Shown: in pieces, positions 45,055-52,890 of the stretch
Layout: each line of letters opens with the position of its first letter
Position numbering within the stretch: position 1 is the first letter of the stretch
Assembly (NCBI RefSeq): GCF_013386165.1
Contig: NZ_JACAOS010000022.1
Location: forward strand, 469,870-533,869
Source: Pseudomonas gingeri
Lineage (GTDB): Bacteria; Pseudomonadota; Gammaproteobacteria; Pseudomonadales; Pseudomonadaceae
Reading direction: 5' to 3'
DNA: 64,000 nt
Translations under genes and position numbers: made by a program
Notes under the pieces: model-generated
What the model saw: only the letters and a program-made list of their open reading frames with translations
What the model was told of the DNA's origin: nothing
Database searches by the model: none

Positions 45055-45855
45055 TCAGCGAGTCGTGCTGGCGGCACTCAGGCGCGTCACCTCTTTGTTC
45101 AACAGGTCAATGCGCCGAGCCATGCTTTCGATCAGGCTGTGGGCGATGCGCGGGTTGCTCTGGGTCAGGCTGAGGAACTGGTCCTTGGGAATCAGCATGA
45201 CCGTGCAGGGCTGGTTGGCGATCACGCTGGCACTGCGCTTCTCGCCGGTGAACACGGCCATGGCACCGAAAATCTCATCCTTGGGCACGTCGCCGACCTT
45301 GTGCCCGTCGACAAAGGCCTCGGCGTGCCCTTCGGTAATGATGAATACGTGGTCGGCGGCATCACCCTGACGGATCATCACTTCGCCGCTGGCCACCTGC
45401 TGGAAGCCGTTGCTGCTGCGAAACTCCGGTTGTTTCAGGCGGGTGACGGCGTCGGAGAGCAGGGCTGTCTGGCCGATCAGGTAGCGCAACAGCGCTTCGG
45501 CACGGCTTTCGTCGGCGTAGATGTGGGCGAAGAGCTCGTGGCGGTCATAGGGGATCAGGCTCACGGGGTTATCGCTGTTCAATACACAGCGCGGCCAGTC
45601 GATGCCCTGGCGCAGGCCGACCAGGTCGCCTTCGTGCAAATAGAACAGCGCACGCTCATCGACCCGCGCATGCAGCAGGCCGCTGTCGATCAGGAAAACC
45701 TGATCGGCGGGCAGAAAGGCACCCAGGTCAGCGATTTGCTCAAACTCAAGGGGAGGTGCGCACGGGTTCAAGCCTTTGAGCAATTGGGCCGGGATCGCCT
45801 GAAGACGATTGATCAATTCATCGGCGTAGGCCGGTTGCTCCCCGAGTAGATACAT
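45055..45855 (-). CDS. cyclic-nucleotide-binding-domain protein
   Basis: 266 aa. A Crp-like cNMP-binding beta-roll sits in the C-terminal half (FQQVASGEVMIRQGDAADHVFIITEGHAEAF, quoted here in part as GEVMIRQGDAADHVFIITEG). There is no helix-turn-helix: the protein ends in a helical segment (MARRIDLLNKEVTRLSA). The N-terminal half may be a second, degenerate domain of the same kind. So probably a sensor or adaptor, not a DNA-binding regulator. It neighbours prrF, as a similar gene does in P. aeruginosa. Followed upstream by the TfoX-like gene 15 nt away. Confidence 0.85.
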   Translation of the reverse strand: MYLLGEQPAYADELINRLQAIPAQLLKGLNPCAPPLEFEQIADLGAFLPADQVFLIDSGLLHARVDERALFYLHEGDLVGLRQGIDWPRCVLNSDNPVSLIPYDRHELFAHIYADESRAEALLRYLIGQTALLSDAVTRLKQPEFRSSNGFQQVASGEVMIRQGDAADHVFIITEGHAEAFVDGHKVGDVPKDEIFGAMAVFTGEKRSASVIANQPCTVMLIPKDQFLSLTQSNPRIAHSLIESMARRIDLLNKEVTRLSAASTTR

Positions 45856-45870
45856 GCCAAACCTGCAAAA

Positions 45871-46143
45871 TCAGTTTTTGTGACGCGACGATATCGCTTC
45901 CAACTGTTTATTCAAGGCTTCTTTGCGTTCTTGAGGGATATCGTTCCAATGAATGTCCATCAAGGCCCCTTCAATCGCATACAACAGCACTTTCGATGCC
46001 CGAAATCCACGGGTTCTCACCGCGCGGTAGGCATCCACCGCTCCCAGTCGACGCAAATCCGATGCGCTGTGGATACCCACTGCGTGCAGCCATTGCGCCG
46101 AGGTCTTGCCAAGGTTTTTCAGGTGTTGCAGTTCATCGTTCAT
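45871..46143 (-). CDS. TfoX/Sxy C-terminal-domain protein
   Basis: 90 aa consisting only of the TfoX C-terminal helical (HhH-like) domain: LKNLGKTSAQWLHAVGI, then LRRLGAVDAYRAVR. Full-length Sxy regulates competence with CRP; stand-alone C-terminal domains have no known role. ATG at 46143 with GGAGG upstream. It precedes the cNMP-binding gene by 15 nt, suggesting a shared transcript. The 258 bp upstream (46144-46401) contain nothing I recognise. Confidence 0.85.
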   Translation of the reverse strand: MNDELQHLKNLGKTSAQWLHAVGIHSASDLRRLGAVDAYRAVRTRGFRASKVLLYAIEGALMDIHWNDIPQERKEALNKQLEAISSRHKN

Positions 46144-46401
46144 CAAGCCTCCTTGCGACGGCCGAACGCTGCGTTGACGAGAATAGGCAAGCCTGAAAAG
46201 GAGTGTAGCGGTCAGTAGAAAAAGCGTGGTTCTTTGCTTGGCGTTGGTGCAAATGCTTCTAAGCCTCAGCCTTTGCCTGCGCTGGCCCGCAGAACAGGGG
46301 CGGTGGGCAAAGGAAGAAGTCGTACAGCGAGAGCAGGGTCCGGGTCATGAACCGGCCGCAAATGGCAGGCGCTGCCGTCATCCCCAGCGGTGCCCGGAGG
46401 G

Positions 46402-46743
46402 CTAGGCGCTGTAGCGCAGGCGTGTACCGAACTGCATCGACATGAGGATCTCGGCCGGGGTCAGTTCCACGGGAAAATAAGCGCCGGAAATCTGCGCATG
46501 GGCAACGCTGGCACCGATCAGGATGGATTTCTGGAAGTCCACGCCGCGCAGGTCGGCGGAGCGGAAATAGGCATCGGTGAAGTCGATCCCTTCGGCATTC
46601 AGTTCGCGCAGGTCCAGGCCGCGGAAGTCGCCGCCGCGCATGTCGATCGGGCCGTCCTTGGGACGCGCCTTGTTGAAGCCGGCGATGTCATCCTTGTGCA
46701 GCAGGGCAAACAAGGGTGAGTCGAGTAGCTTGGGATGGCTCAT
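46402..46743 (-). CDS. pentapeptide-repeat protein
   Basis: 113 aa. The middle (about 35-85) is built of A(D/N)LxG-type pentapeptides, for example GGDFRGLDLRELNAEG and FRSADLRGVDF, which form a right-handed beta helix. It is far shorter than the gyrase-protecting Qnr/MfpA proteins, so no quinolone link is implied. ATG at 46743 with AGGAG upstream. TATACT at 46779-46774 on the minus strand is a likely -10. Confidence 0.88.
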   Translation of the reverse strand: MSHPKLLDSPLFALLHKDDIAGFNKARPKDGPIDMRGGDFRGLDLRELNAEGIDFTDAYFRSADLRGVDFQKSILIGASVAHAQISGAYFPVELTPAEILMSMQFGTRLRYSA

Positions 46744-46789
46744 GAGACGTCTCCTGTTGGATTTATGACGCCAGTATAATGCCACTATG

Positions 46790-46826
46790 TTTCAGCCGTG
46801 AAGCACTTGCGGCGTCACGGCTGAAA
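46790..46826 (-). terminator. stem-loop after the kinase/ATPase gene
   Basis: TTTCAGCCGTGA pairs with TCACGGCTGAAA around a 13-nt loop, 7 bp beyond the stop of the gene at 46833. The T-tract is weak on the minus strand. It also borders the pentapeptide-gene promoter. Confidence 0.6.
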
Positions 46827-46832
46827 TAGTTT

Positions 46833-48386
46833 TTACAGGCCTGGCAGGCGCTGGCGAATCTGCTCGACCAGGGCGTCGAGGCTCCCGCTTTCGTGGGTTT
46901 CGACGCGCTTGGTGCGCAGGACTTCATCGGCGCTCAGGGCTTCGCGGCCTGCTTGCTGGGCGGCGATCACTTCCAGTGTAGCGTCGGACGGGTCGACAGC
47001 ATCGGCTTGACGCTGCGCCAGCCAGCTTTCGATCACGGCCTGCGGGGCGTTGCAGTCGAGGATCAGGCATGGCACGCCGGTGGCTTCGGCGACCTGGGCG
47101 GCGGCGTCGCGTTGTTCACGCTTGAGATAGGTGGCATCGATCACCACCGGGAAGCCGGCACGCAGGACGGTGTCGGCGATTTCATGCAGGCGCTTATAGG
47201 TGTTCACGCTGGCATCGTGGTTATAGATGCCGTCGCCGACCTTGTTCTCGACCGACTGTTCGCCGAACAGGCGTTTGCGCTCGACGTCCGAACGCAGGCG
47301 CACGGCGCCCAGTGCTTCCACCAGGCGCAGGGCCACGTGGCTCTTGCCGACGGCGGAAACGCCACTGGTGATTGCCAGGAAGCGCGAAGGAATGGTGCTG
47401 TAGCTTTCCGCCAGGTTGGCGTAGTTGCGGTACTGACGCATGCTGCTGGCGCGTTGCACCGGATCTTCGGCCGACATGCTGAACAGCGCGACCTTGGCGC
47501 GCACCAGGGCACGGTAGGCTTTGTAGAAATTCAGCAGGGCCAGGCCCTGGTAGTCGCCGGTCAGTTCCAGGTACTGGCTGACAAAACGTCGGGCCAGGCT
47601 CTTGAGGCCGCGGTCTTCGAGGTCCATCGCGAGGAAGCCGGTGTCGGCGTAGACGTCGGTGAAGCGGAAGGGCTCGTTGAACTCGATGCAGTCGAAGATC
47701 ACCACCTTGCCGTCGATGAGGGTGGCGTTGCCCAGGTGGATGTCACCGTGGCATTCGCGAGTGAAACCCTCGGCCTTGCGCTGGGCCAGCAGTGGCTTGA
47801 GGCGCTCGAAGCTGGTTTCGGCCCAGGCTTGCAGGGCATCGAGTTGCAGCAGGTCGGCCTTGTCGCTGAGGAACGGGCGGATCTGTTCGAAGTTCTGCCG
47901 GACCGGGTCCATGACCGCTTCCGGGGTGCCCTGGTAGTGGTCTTTCGGCACTTCGGGGGCGCTCTGGTGGAACGCGGCGATCTGCTGGGCCATTTCATCG
48001 ATGTGCGCGGTGGTCAGCTCGCCGTTGGCCTGCAGGGTGCTCAGCAGTTGGCTTTGCGGGAACTGGCGCATTTTCAGCACGTATTCGATGGCCGGGCCGC
48101 TGCCGCCCAGGGCCGGGGCCTCGGCGCTGCCGGTGATCGGCAGGACTTCCAGGTACAGGTCGTCGGTGAGGCGCTGGTTCAGACGCAATTCTTCCGCACA
48201 GAAATGTGCGCGCCCGCTCAGTTCGGTGAAATCGAGGAAACCGAAATTGACCGGCTTCTTGATCTTGTAGGCATAGGGCCCGGTGAGCAGGACCCAGGAA
48301 ATATGGGTTTCGATAACCTGGAAACCGTCTACCGGATGGGGGTAGAGGGCCGGGTTTTGCAGGGCGGCGATCAGGGACTGGCTCAC
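46833..48386 (-). CDS. two-domain APH-like kinase / P-loop ATPase
   Basis: 517 aa. The N-terminal part (about 1-330) is an aminoglycoside-phosphotransferase-like kinase with the catalytic loop CHGDIHLGN and IFDCIEFN metal site. The C-terminal part (about 340-517) is an AAA_33-type P-loop kinase with Walker A SGVSAVGKSH and FPVVIDATYLKREQRD. Such fusions are widespread in proteobacteria and annotated as bifunctional, but no substrate is known; antibiotic resistance should not be assumed. ATG at 48386. Divergent from mrcB across 117 bp. Confidence 0.85.
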   Translation of the reverse strand: MSQSLIAALQNPALYPHPVDGFQVIETHISWVLLTGPYAYKIKKPVNFGFLDFTELSGRAHFCAEELRLNQRLTDDLYLEVLPITGSAEAPALGGSGPAIEYVLKMRQFPQSQLLSTLQANGELTTAHIDEMAQQIAAFHQSAPEVPKDHYQGTPEAVMDPVRQNFEQIRPFLSDKADLLQLDALQAWAETSFERLKPLLAQRKAEGFTRECHGDIHLGNATLIDGKVVIFDCIEFNEPFRFTDVYADTGFLAMDLEDRGLKSLARRFVSQYLELTGDYQGLALLNFYKAYRALVRAKVALFSMSAEDPVQRASSMRQYRNYANLAESYSTIPSRFLAITSGVSAVGKSHVALRLVEALGAVRLRSDVERKRLFGEQSVENKVGDGIYNHDASVNTYKRLHEIADTVLRAGFPVVIDATYLKREQRDAAAQVAEATGVPCLILDCNAPQAVIESWLAQRQADAVDPSDATLEVIAAQQAGREALSADEVLRTKRVETHESGSLDALVEQIRQRLPGL

Positions 48387-48489
48387 AGGCGATCCTTCAA
48401 GGGGGCGGTAAATTCAAGGCCGTCATTATGGCCGCTGCAGGCTCTGGTGCAAACCGCCGGGCGTACATGTTGATCATGAATAAAGTGCG

Positions 48490-48495
48490 TATAAT
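48490..48495 (+). promoter_or_regulatory. -10 element immediately upstream of mrcB
   Basis: A perfect TATAAT ends 8 bp before the mrcB ATG, so initiation would fall at or within 1-2 nt of the start codon. TTGATC at 48470 is only 14 bp away, so no good -35 exists. No Shine-Dalgarno sequence lies between (CCGCCGCC). Confidence 0.5.
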
Positions 48496-48503
48496 CCGCC
48501 GCC

Positions 48504-50834
48504 ATGACTCGTACCCGATCCCCCCGTTCCCGTCCCAAATCCAAACCTGCCGCCAGCCGCTTGCGCCCCTGGCTTGGTTGGGCAATCAAACTGAGCCTGG
48601 TTGGCCTCGTCGTGCTGGCGGGTTTTGCCGTCTACCTCGATGCCATCGTGCAGGAGAAGTTCTCCGGCAAGCGCTGGACCATCCCGGCCAAGGTCTATGC
48701 CCGGCCGCTGGAGCTGTTCTCCGGCCAGAAGTTGAGCAAGGAAGACTTCCTCACCGAACTCGATGCCCTGGGCTATCGCCGCGAGGCCGTGATCAACGGC
48801 CCGGGTACGGCAGCCGTCAGCGGCAATACCGTCGACCTGAATACCCGCGGTTTCCAGTTCTATGAAGGCATGGAGTCGGCCCAGCCGGTGCGCGTGCGCT
48901 TCTCTGGCGACTATGTGGCCGAGCTGTCCTCGCTCAGCGGTGCGAAGCTCTCGGTGGTGCGCCTCGAGCCGCTGCTGATCGGCGGCTTGTACCCGAAGAA
49001 CCTCGAAGACCGGATCCTGATCAAGATCGACCAGGTACCGCCGTACCTGCTCGATACCCTGGTCACGGTCGAGGACCGGGATTTCTATCACCACTTCGGT
49101 GTTTCGCCCAAATCGATTGCCCGGGCCATCTGGGTCAACACCTCGGCCGGGCAGATGCGCCAGGGCGGCAGTACGCTCACCCAGCAGTTGGTGAAGAACT
49201 TCTTCCTGACCAACGAACGCAGCCTGAGCCGCAAGCTCACCGAGGCCATGATGGCCATGCTGCTGGAACTGCATTACGACAAGAAGGAGATTCTCGAGGC
49301 TTATCTCAACGAGGTCTTCATCGGCCAGGATGGTCAGCGGGCGGTGCACGGCTTCGGCCTGGCCAGCCAGTTCTTCTTCAGTCAGCCGCTGTCGGAGCTG
49401 AAGTTGCATCAGGTGGCCTTGCTGGTGGGCATGGTCAAGGGCCCGTCCTACTACAACCCGCGGCGTTACCCGGATCGGGCATTGGAGCGGCGCAACCTGG
49501 TGCTCGACCTGCTGGAACAGCAGGGCGTGGCGACCGCCGAGCAAGTGGCGGCGGCGAAGAAGATGCCGTTGGGGGTGACCACGCGTGGCAGCCTGGCGGA
49601 CAGCTCGTTCCCCGGCTTCCTCGACCTGGTCAAGCGGCAACTGCGTGAAGACTACCGCGACGAAGACTTGACCGAGGAAGGCCTGCGCATCTTCACCAGC
49701 TTCGACCCGATCGTGCAGATGAAGGCTGAGGCGTCGGTCACCGACACCTTCAAGCGCCTGACCGGGCGTAAAGGCGCGGAGGACATGGAAGCGGCCATGG
49801 TCGTGACCAACCCGGAAACCGGTGAAATCCAGGCCTTGATCGGCAGCCGCCAGCCCGGTTTCGCCGGGTTCAACCGGGCGCTGGATGCGGTGCGCAACAT
49901 CGGCTCGCTGATCAAGCCGGCGGTGTACCTGACCGCATTGCAGAAGCCGAGCCAGTACACCTTGACCAGTTGGCTGTCGGACGAACCCTTCTCGGTGAAG
50001 GGCGCGGATGGCCAGATATGGAAACCGCAGAACTACGACCGCCGCTCCCATGGCACGCTGTTCCTCTATCAGGCCCTGGCGCACTCCTACAACCTGTCGA
50101 CGGCGCGCCTCGGCCTGGAGGTCGGTGTGCCGAATGTCCTCAAGACCCTCGCGCAATTGGGCGTTACCCGCGAGTTCCCGGCCTATCCGGCGATCCTGCT
50201 GGGGGCTGGCGGCATGACCCCGATTGAAGTGGCGACCATGTACCAGACCCTGGCCAACGGCGGCTTCAATACGCCGATGCGTGGCATCCGCAGCGTGCTG
50301 ACGGCCGAGGGCCAGCCGCTCAAACGTTACCCGTTCCAGATCCAGCAACGCTTCGATCCGGGTTCGATCTACCTGATACAGGCGGCGATGCAGCGGGTGA
50401 TGCGCGAGGGGACCGGGGCCAGTGTCTACAACGTGCTGCCCAAGACCCTGACGCTGGCCGGCAAGTCGGGCACCAGTAACGATTCCCGCGACAGCTGGTT
50501 CGCCGGGTTCAGCCAGGACCTGCTGGCGGTGGTCTGGATCGGTCGCGATGACAATGGCAAGACGCCATTTACCGGCGCCACTGGTGCCTTGCAGGTCTGG
50601 ACCAGTTTCATGCGCAAGGCCGACCCGCTGCCGTTGGATATGCCGCAACCGGATAACGTGGTCCAGGAATGGGTCGACCCACATACCGGGCAAGGTTCCG
50701 ATGCCAATTGCCCCGGTGCGATACAGATGCCGTATATTCGCGGCAGTGAACCGGCACCCGGTGCCGGATGCGGTGGTACGGCGCCTGCGCCGGCCACCGA
50801 AGTGATGGATTGGGTCAAGGGCTGGTTGAATTAA
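48504..50834 (+). CDS. mrcB: penicillin-binding protein 1B
   Basis: 776 aa bifunctional class A PBP. A basic N-terminus is followed by one membrane span (about 28-48), a UB2H-like region (60-150), a glycosyltransferase domain with the catalytic glutamate in TVEDRDFYHHFG, RQGGSTLTQQLVKN and YLNEVFIGQ, and a transpeptidase with the active serine in IGSLIKP, then SYN and KSGTSNDSRDSWF. Polymerises and crosslinks peptidoglycan. ATG at 48504; see the closely placed -10. The lipoprotein gene downstream encodes its likely activator. Confidence 0.96.
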   Translation: MTRTRSPRSRPKSKPAASRLRPWLGWAIKLSLVGLVVLAGFAVYLDAIVQEKFSGKRWTIPAKVYARPLELFSGQKLSKEDFLTELDALGYRREAVINGPGTAAVSGNTVDLNTRGFQFYEGMESAQPVRVRFSGDYVAELSSLSGAKLSVVRLEPLLIGGLYPKNLEDRILIKIDQVPPYLLDTLVTVEDRDFYHHFGVSPKSIARAIWVNTSAGQMRQGGSTLTQQLVKNFFLTNERSLSRKLTEAMMAMLLELHYDKKEILEAYLNEVFIGQDGQRAVHGFGLASQFFFSQPLSELKLHQVALLVGMVKGPSYYNPRRYPDRALERRNLVLDLLEQQGVATAEQVAAAKKMPLGVTTRGSLADSSFPGFLDLVKRQLREDYRDEDLTEEGLRIFTSFDPIVQMKAEASVTDTFKRLTGRKGAEDMEAAMVVTNPETGEIQALIGSRQPGFAGFNRALDAVRNIGSLIKPAVYLTALQKPSQYTLTSWLSDEPFSVKGADGQIWKPQNYDRRSHGTLFLYQALAHSYNLSTARLGLEVGVPNVLKTLAQLGVTREFPAYPAILLGAGGMTPIEVATMYQTLANGGFNTPMRGIRSVLTAEGQPLKRYPFQIQQRFDPGSIYLIQAAMQRVMREGTGASVYNVLPKTLTLAGKSGTSNDSRDSWFAGFSQDLLAVVWIGRDDNGKTPFTGATGALQVWTSFMRKADPLPLDMPQPDNVVQEWVDPHTGQGSDANCPGAIQMPYIRGSEPAPGAGCGGTAPAPATEVMDWVKGWLN

Positions 50835-50850
50835 GTGAAGAGGGTTTGAC

Positions 50851-51639
50851 GTGAACAAGTGGTGGATTCCAGCTTTTGCAGCGCTGACCGTGTTGGGTGG
50901 TTGTTCCACCGTGCCCCGGGGTTCGATCCCGGTGGTCGATTCGGGGACGGCCGTCTCAAACAATGAGCGGATTTCGTCCACGGGCGGTTTCCGCAAGACC
51001 GTGACCCGAGGGCCGGTGCCGAGCCAGAGCCAGAGCCAGGCGGTGCCGCAGGACTCCGGCGTGGTGGTGATGATTCCGGGTGGCGGCGCTGCCGTGTCGA
51101 CGCCGATCAGTACCGAACCGTTCACACCGGGGCCGATTACCCCGGGTCCGGCGAACAACGCGCCGATCCAGGCCGCACCGGTCGACTCGGGTGCCTATAA
51201 CCAGGGTGCTTACAACCCGGCGGCCAATCAGGGCGCCTACAACGCGCCGAGCCCGGTGGCGCCGAGCGGTATTCCGTCCAACAGCAACAGCGGCGGCCTG
51301 TCCGCTGACGAGCAACTGGACGGCCCGGTCCTGGCATTGTTGACCACCGCCCAGCAACAGCAATCCAGCGGCGACCTCAATGGCGCCTCGTCGAGCCTTG
51401 AGCGCGCCCAGCGCGTGGCCCCGCGTGAACCGCAAGTCCTGTATCGACTGGCGCAGATACGCATGGCCCAGGGCGATGCGCCGCAAGCCGAGCAACTGGC
51501 CCGTCGTGGCCTGAGCTTCGCCAGCGGTCGTGCGGACCTGCAGGCCAACCTCTGGGGCATCATTGCCCAGGCGCGGAGTAAGCAGGGTGATGCCGCCGGT
51601 GCCGCCCAGGCGCAGCAGAAGGCCAAGGTCGGTTACTGA
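50851..51639 (+). CDS. lpoP: outer-membrane TPR lipoprotein, probable PBP1B activator LpoP
   Basis: 262 aa. Signal peptide with lipobox LGGC, modified cysteine C18. A Pro/Ser/Gly/Asn-rich unstructured stretch (about 25-150) contains near-repeats of QGAYN. A TPR domain follows (about 155-258: LLTTAQQQQSSGDLNGASSS, LYRLAQIRMAQGDAPQAEQL). GTG start at 50851, 16 nt after mrcB. In P. aeruginosa the TPR lipoprotein encoded with mrcB (LpoP) activates PBP1B from the outer membrane; position, domain order and linker agree. Confidence 0.85.
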   Translation: MNKWWIPAFAALTVLGGCSTVPRGSIPVVDSGTAVSNNERISSTGGFRKTVTRGPVPSQSQSQAVPQDSGVVVMIPGGGAAVSTPISTEPFTPGPITPGPANNAPIQAAPVDSGAYNQGAYNPAANQGAYNAPSPVAPSGIPSNSNSGGLSADEQLDGPVLALLTTAQQQQSSGDLNGASSSLERAQRVAPREPQVLYRLAQIRMAQGDAPQAEQLARRGLSFASGRADLQANLWGIIAQARSKQGDAAGAAQAQQKAKVGY

Positions 51640-51968
51640 TGGATGCGCGTTTTCCGTTGATTGCCGAGCAACTCCTGCTGATCGAGCGGGAGTTGCGCGT
51701 CCAGGGCTGCTGGGATGAGGTATCGCCCAGCGCCGAGGCTCTGGCCAGTGTCGAGCCTTTCAGTGTCGATACGCTGGAGTTCGAGCAGTGGCTGCAATGG
51801 ATCTTCCTGCCGAGGATGAAGGTGATCCTCGAGGACGACCTGCCGCTGCCCAATGCTTCCGGGATTCTGGCCATGGCCGAAATGGTCTATGCCCAGCGGC
51901 CGGGACAGGGGCGCGGCTTGCAGCGGTTGCTGGCGCAGTTCGACCAGCTGATTGCCGATACCCGCTGA
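51639..51968 (+). CDS. YqcC family protein
   Basis: 109 aa. All-helical YqcC/DUF446 family: LLLIERELRVQGCW near the front and the conserved FEQWLQWIFLPRM. Function unknown; E. coli yqcC neighbours the pseudouridine synthase gene truC. ATG at 51639 overlaps the lpoP stop by one base, so mrcB-lpoP-yqcC form one operon, ended by a REP pair. Confidence 0.87.
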   Translation: MDARFPLIAEQLLLIERELRVQGCWDEVSPSAEALASVEPFSVDTLEFEQWLQWIFLPRMKVILEDDLPLPNASGILAMAEMVYAQRPGQGRGLQRLLAQFDQLIADTR

Positions 51969-51970
51969 CG

Positions 51971-52055
51971 TGTAGGAGCCGGCTTGTCGGCGATGAGGCC
52001 CTTGAGGCGTGCATCGATCTTCCGGCAGTCATCGCCGGCAAGCCAGCTCCTGCAG
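51971..52055. repeat. inverted REP pair (REPIN)
   Basis: TGTAGGAGCCGGCTTGTCGG at the left and CCGGCAAGCCAGCTCCTGCA at the right are inverted copies of the GTAGGAGC REP family. It fills the whole gap between two convergent stop codons and may act as a transcript end. Confidence 0.85.
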
Positions 52056-52487
52056 TTACGAGCAGTTGTCCTGGATGGTCTTGCGCGTCTCCACCAGGCG
52101 CGTCTGGCGTTCTTCTTCGCTCAGGCGATGCAACTGGCCATTGACCTCTTCACGCACCCGCGCATTGTTTTCCAGTTGGGCCAGGTTGGTCCGCGCTTTC
52201 TCGCAATAGGCCTTGCGAACCACCTCCTGATCGGCAATCTGTTTCTTGACCTTGGCGTCCACGGCCTGCTGGTCGCCCACCGGGCTGCTCACCGGTACAG
52301 CGGGAGGCGGTGGCGGTGCGGGGACGTTGCCGATCGCCGGGGTGACCAGGGTCGCCGTTTGTCCGGTCGGCGGCTGCGCATCGAAATGCGTCTGGCCCTG
52401 GGCATCGACCCATTTGTAGATCTGGCCGGCCTGGCACAGCGGGCTCAAGGCGAACAGCAGCCCCGTCATCAGAATGCTTCTACGCAT
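52056..52487 (-). CDS. DUF4124 secreted protein
   Basis: 143 aa. Signal peptide (about 20 residues, ending LCQA), then a DUF4124 domain with IYKWVDAQGQTHFDAQPP, a proline run (VPAPPPPPAVPV) and a charged helical tail with two cysteines. Function unknown; the domain is common in proteobacterial periplasmic proteins. ATG at 52487 with AGGAAACC upstream. Confidence 0.87.
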   Translation of the reverse strand: MRRSILMTGLLFALSPLCQAGQIYKWVDAQGQTHFDAQPPTGQTATLVTPAIGNVPAPPPPPAVPVSSPVGDQQAVDAKVKKQIADQEVVRKAYCEKARTNLAQLENNARVREEVNGQLHRLSEEERQTRLVETRKTIQDNCS

Positions 52488-52594
52488 CAGGTTTCCTTGT
52501 CAGACAATGCGATAAGCAACGTAGCACATTCCCTCGGGAAAGGTTTTCTTCTGCGTTGTCATGCGCTTAGTTCGAAGAAAGCTCACAAGATGAC

Positions 52595-52890
52595 TTGACT
52601 TGGGCCGGACGAATCAGAACAATCCAAAGTCCGCTGTAGAGGGACTGCCAGAAGCAGGCCCACTCGGCAGATCATGAGGCGCACATCCGCGCCGACCTGT
52701 TACACCCGCAACGCGTTACCTCGCGCTGGGTGGGAAACCCCCGCAACATTTGGGGCGCTCCCAATACTTGCTCAGTCAGTGCTGACGTAGTCGGCGACTA
52801 CCGTCGCTCATGCTCTGCTGAGAAGTAAACCTATTAAGACCCGTCCTCCAGTGGTGTGGACGGTATTCTGGCGTTTTAGAGGTGAACAAC
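52595..52890 (+). promoter_or_regulatory. promoter candidate and long leader of ilvI
   Basis: The 403-bp gap before ilvI holds TTGACT (52595-52600), 17 bp and AACAAT (52618-52623), which would start an RNA near 52630 with a leader of about 260 nt. Inside it are a 38-codon ORF (52674-52790), a stem GTAGTC/GACTAC (52787-52801) overlapping that ORF's stop, and CCGTCC/GGACGG (52841-52863) just before the gene. The layout suggests attenuation or another RNA-based control; the promoter is only a partial match. Confidence 0.45.
52674..52790 (+). CDS. possible leader peptide upstream of ilvI
   Basis: 38 codons ending in LPILAQSVLT, with Leu, Ile and Val making up five of the last ten residues, and codons rare in this genome (TTA, ATA). 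Leader peptides rich in the end-product amino acids control ilv operons in enterobacteria. Against it: no Shine-Dalgarno sequence is visible and the branched-chain codons are not strictly clustered. A non-coding structured leader is the alternative. Confidence 0.3.
   Translation: MRRTSAPTCYTRNALPRAGWETPATFGALPILAQSVLT

Noticed and set aside
48474..51158. 894-codon minus-strand frame opposite mrcB and lpoP
   Set aside because: Opposes a protein with complete PBP1B motifs; shadow.
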